The translations under genes and the position numbers were made by a program. From Rhypophila decipiens (Eukaryota; Ascomycota; Sordariomycetes; Sordariales; Naviculisporaceae): a stretch of DNA of 64,000 nucleotides. The notes under the pieces were generated by a model, which saw only the letters and a list, made by a program, of their open reading frames with translations, was not told the origin of the DNA and searched no databases. Location: positions 1 to 64,000 of the forward strand of contig MU858183.1 of assembly GCA_033297075.1 (NCBI GenBank), read 5' to 3'. Of this stretch, positions 63,899-64,000 are shown in pieces. Position 1 is the first letter of the stretch. Each line of letters starts with the position of its first letter.

Positions 63899-64000
63899 AT
63901 GGGCAGCTCAATAAAAAAACGCTCCCACCCAGACGGGTCGAAAGGAGCTGGCGGCAGCAAAGGCCAGAGACCGACCAAGAAGCAAAGAAAGGCCGCAGCC
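63899..64000 (+). CDS. Basic, probably nucleolar protein, 5' end only
   Basis: The window ends 34 codons into this frame (MGSSIKKRSHPDGSKGAG then GSKGQRPTKKQRKAAA). The Lys/Arg-rich, Gly/Ser-spaced N terminus with a likely nuclear localisation signal (PTKKQRK) is typical of ribosome-biogenesis or chromatin proteins. The family cannot be named from this piece. Good start context (CACAACAATGG). Confidence 0.6.
   Translation, partial: MGSSIKKRSHPDGSKGAGGSKGQRPTKKQRKAAA

Overview
This is a eukaryotic window, almost certainly from a filamentous ascomycete (Pezizomycotina, probably Sordariomycetes-like). Genes are broken by short introns of about 60-230 nt with GTRNGT-type donors and CTAAC/CTGAC branch points. 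The gene families are typical moulds' families: HET, DUF3176, DUF1996, fungal transcription-factor-like, class I alpha-mannosidase, fungal chromate transporter, MpaB-type oxygenase and GPI-anchored fasciclin. No rRNA, tRNA, CRISPR array or bacterial-type operon was seen. All gene models were built by hand from splice signals and reading-frame continuity; every multi-exon model given closes in frame.

Layout. 0-6 kb: an F-box protein (-) and a DUF3176 membrane protein (-). 6-8 kb: a composite repeat region (imperfect inverted repeat, a ~107-nt insertion between perfect 13-nt direct repeats, a degenerate minisatellite), then a relic of a HET gene. 10-17.5 kb: a secreted DUF1996 protein, a small secreted protein, a putative mitochondrial membrane protein (-) and a tiny His/Gly-rich protein. 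17.8-19.7 kb: a transcription-factor-like protein (-). 20-28.7 kb: a kinase-Sel1-ankyrin fusion (-) divergent from a HeLo-like/pseudokinase protein (+), with a full HET-domain gene (-) tail-to-tail behind it. 29-38.4 kb: an acidic hypothetical (-), a secreted protein (+), an MpaB-like oxygenase (+), an IroE-like esterase (+) and a second F-box protein (-).

39-40.6 kb: a frameshifted, 5'-truncated AAA-ATPase pseudogene lying between two direct copies of a dispersed repeat. 41-45 kb: GH47 alpha-mannosidase (-) and chromate transporter (-). 47-51 kb: a 1332-residue 'ipa'-type fungal protein (+). 52-53.4 kb: GPI-anchored FAS1 protein (-). 56-62.5 kb: a secreted beta-lactamase-like protein (+), a second DUF1996 protein (-) and a Cys-rich repeat protein (-). 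The window ends inside the first exon of a basic, probably nucleolar protein (+).

How genes may work together. The strongest candidate system is the 20-28.7 kb block. A divergent pair, one member with an intact kinase plus ankyrins and the other with a HeLo-like N terminus plus a dead kinase, sits next to a HET gene. This resembles the receptor/effector gene pairs of fungal allorecognition and programmed cell death, but the functional link is inference. The rest looks like ordinary accessory chromosome content with scattered secreted proteins and decayed elements.
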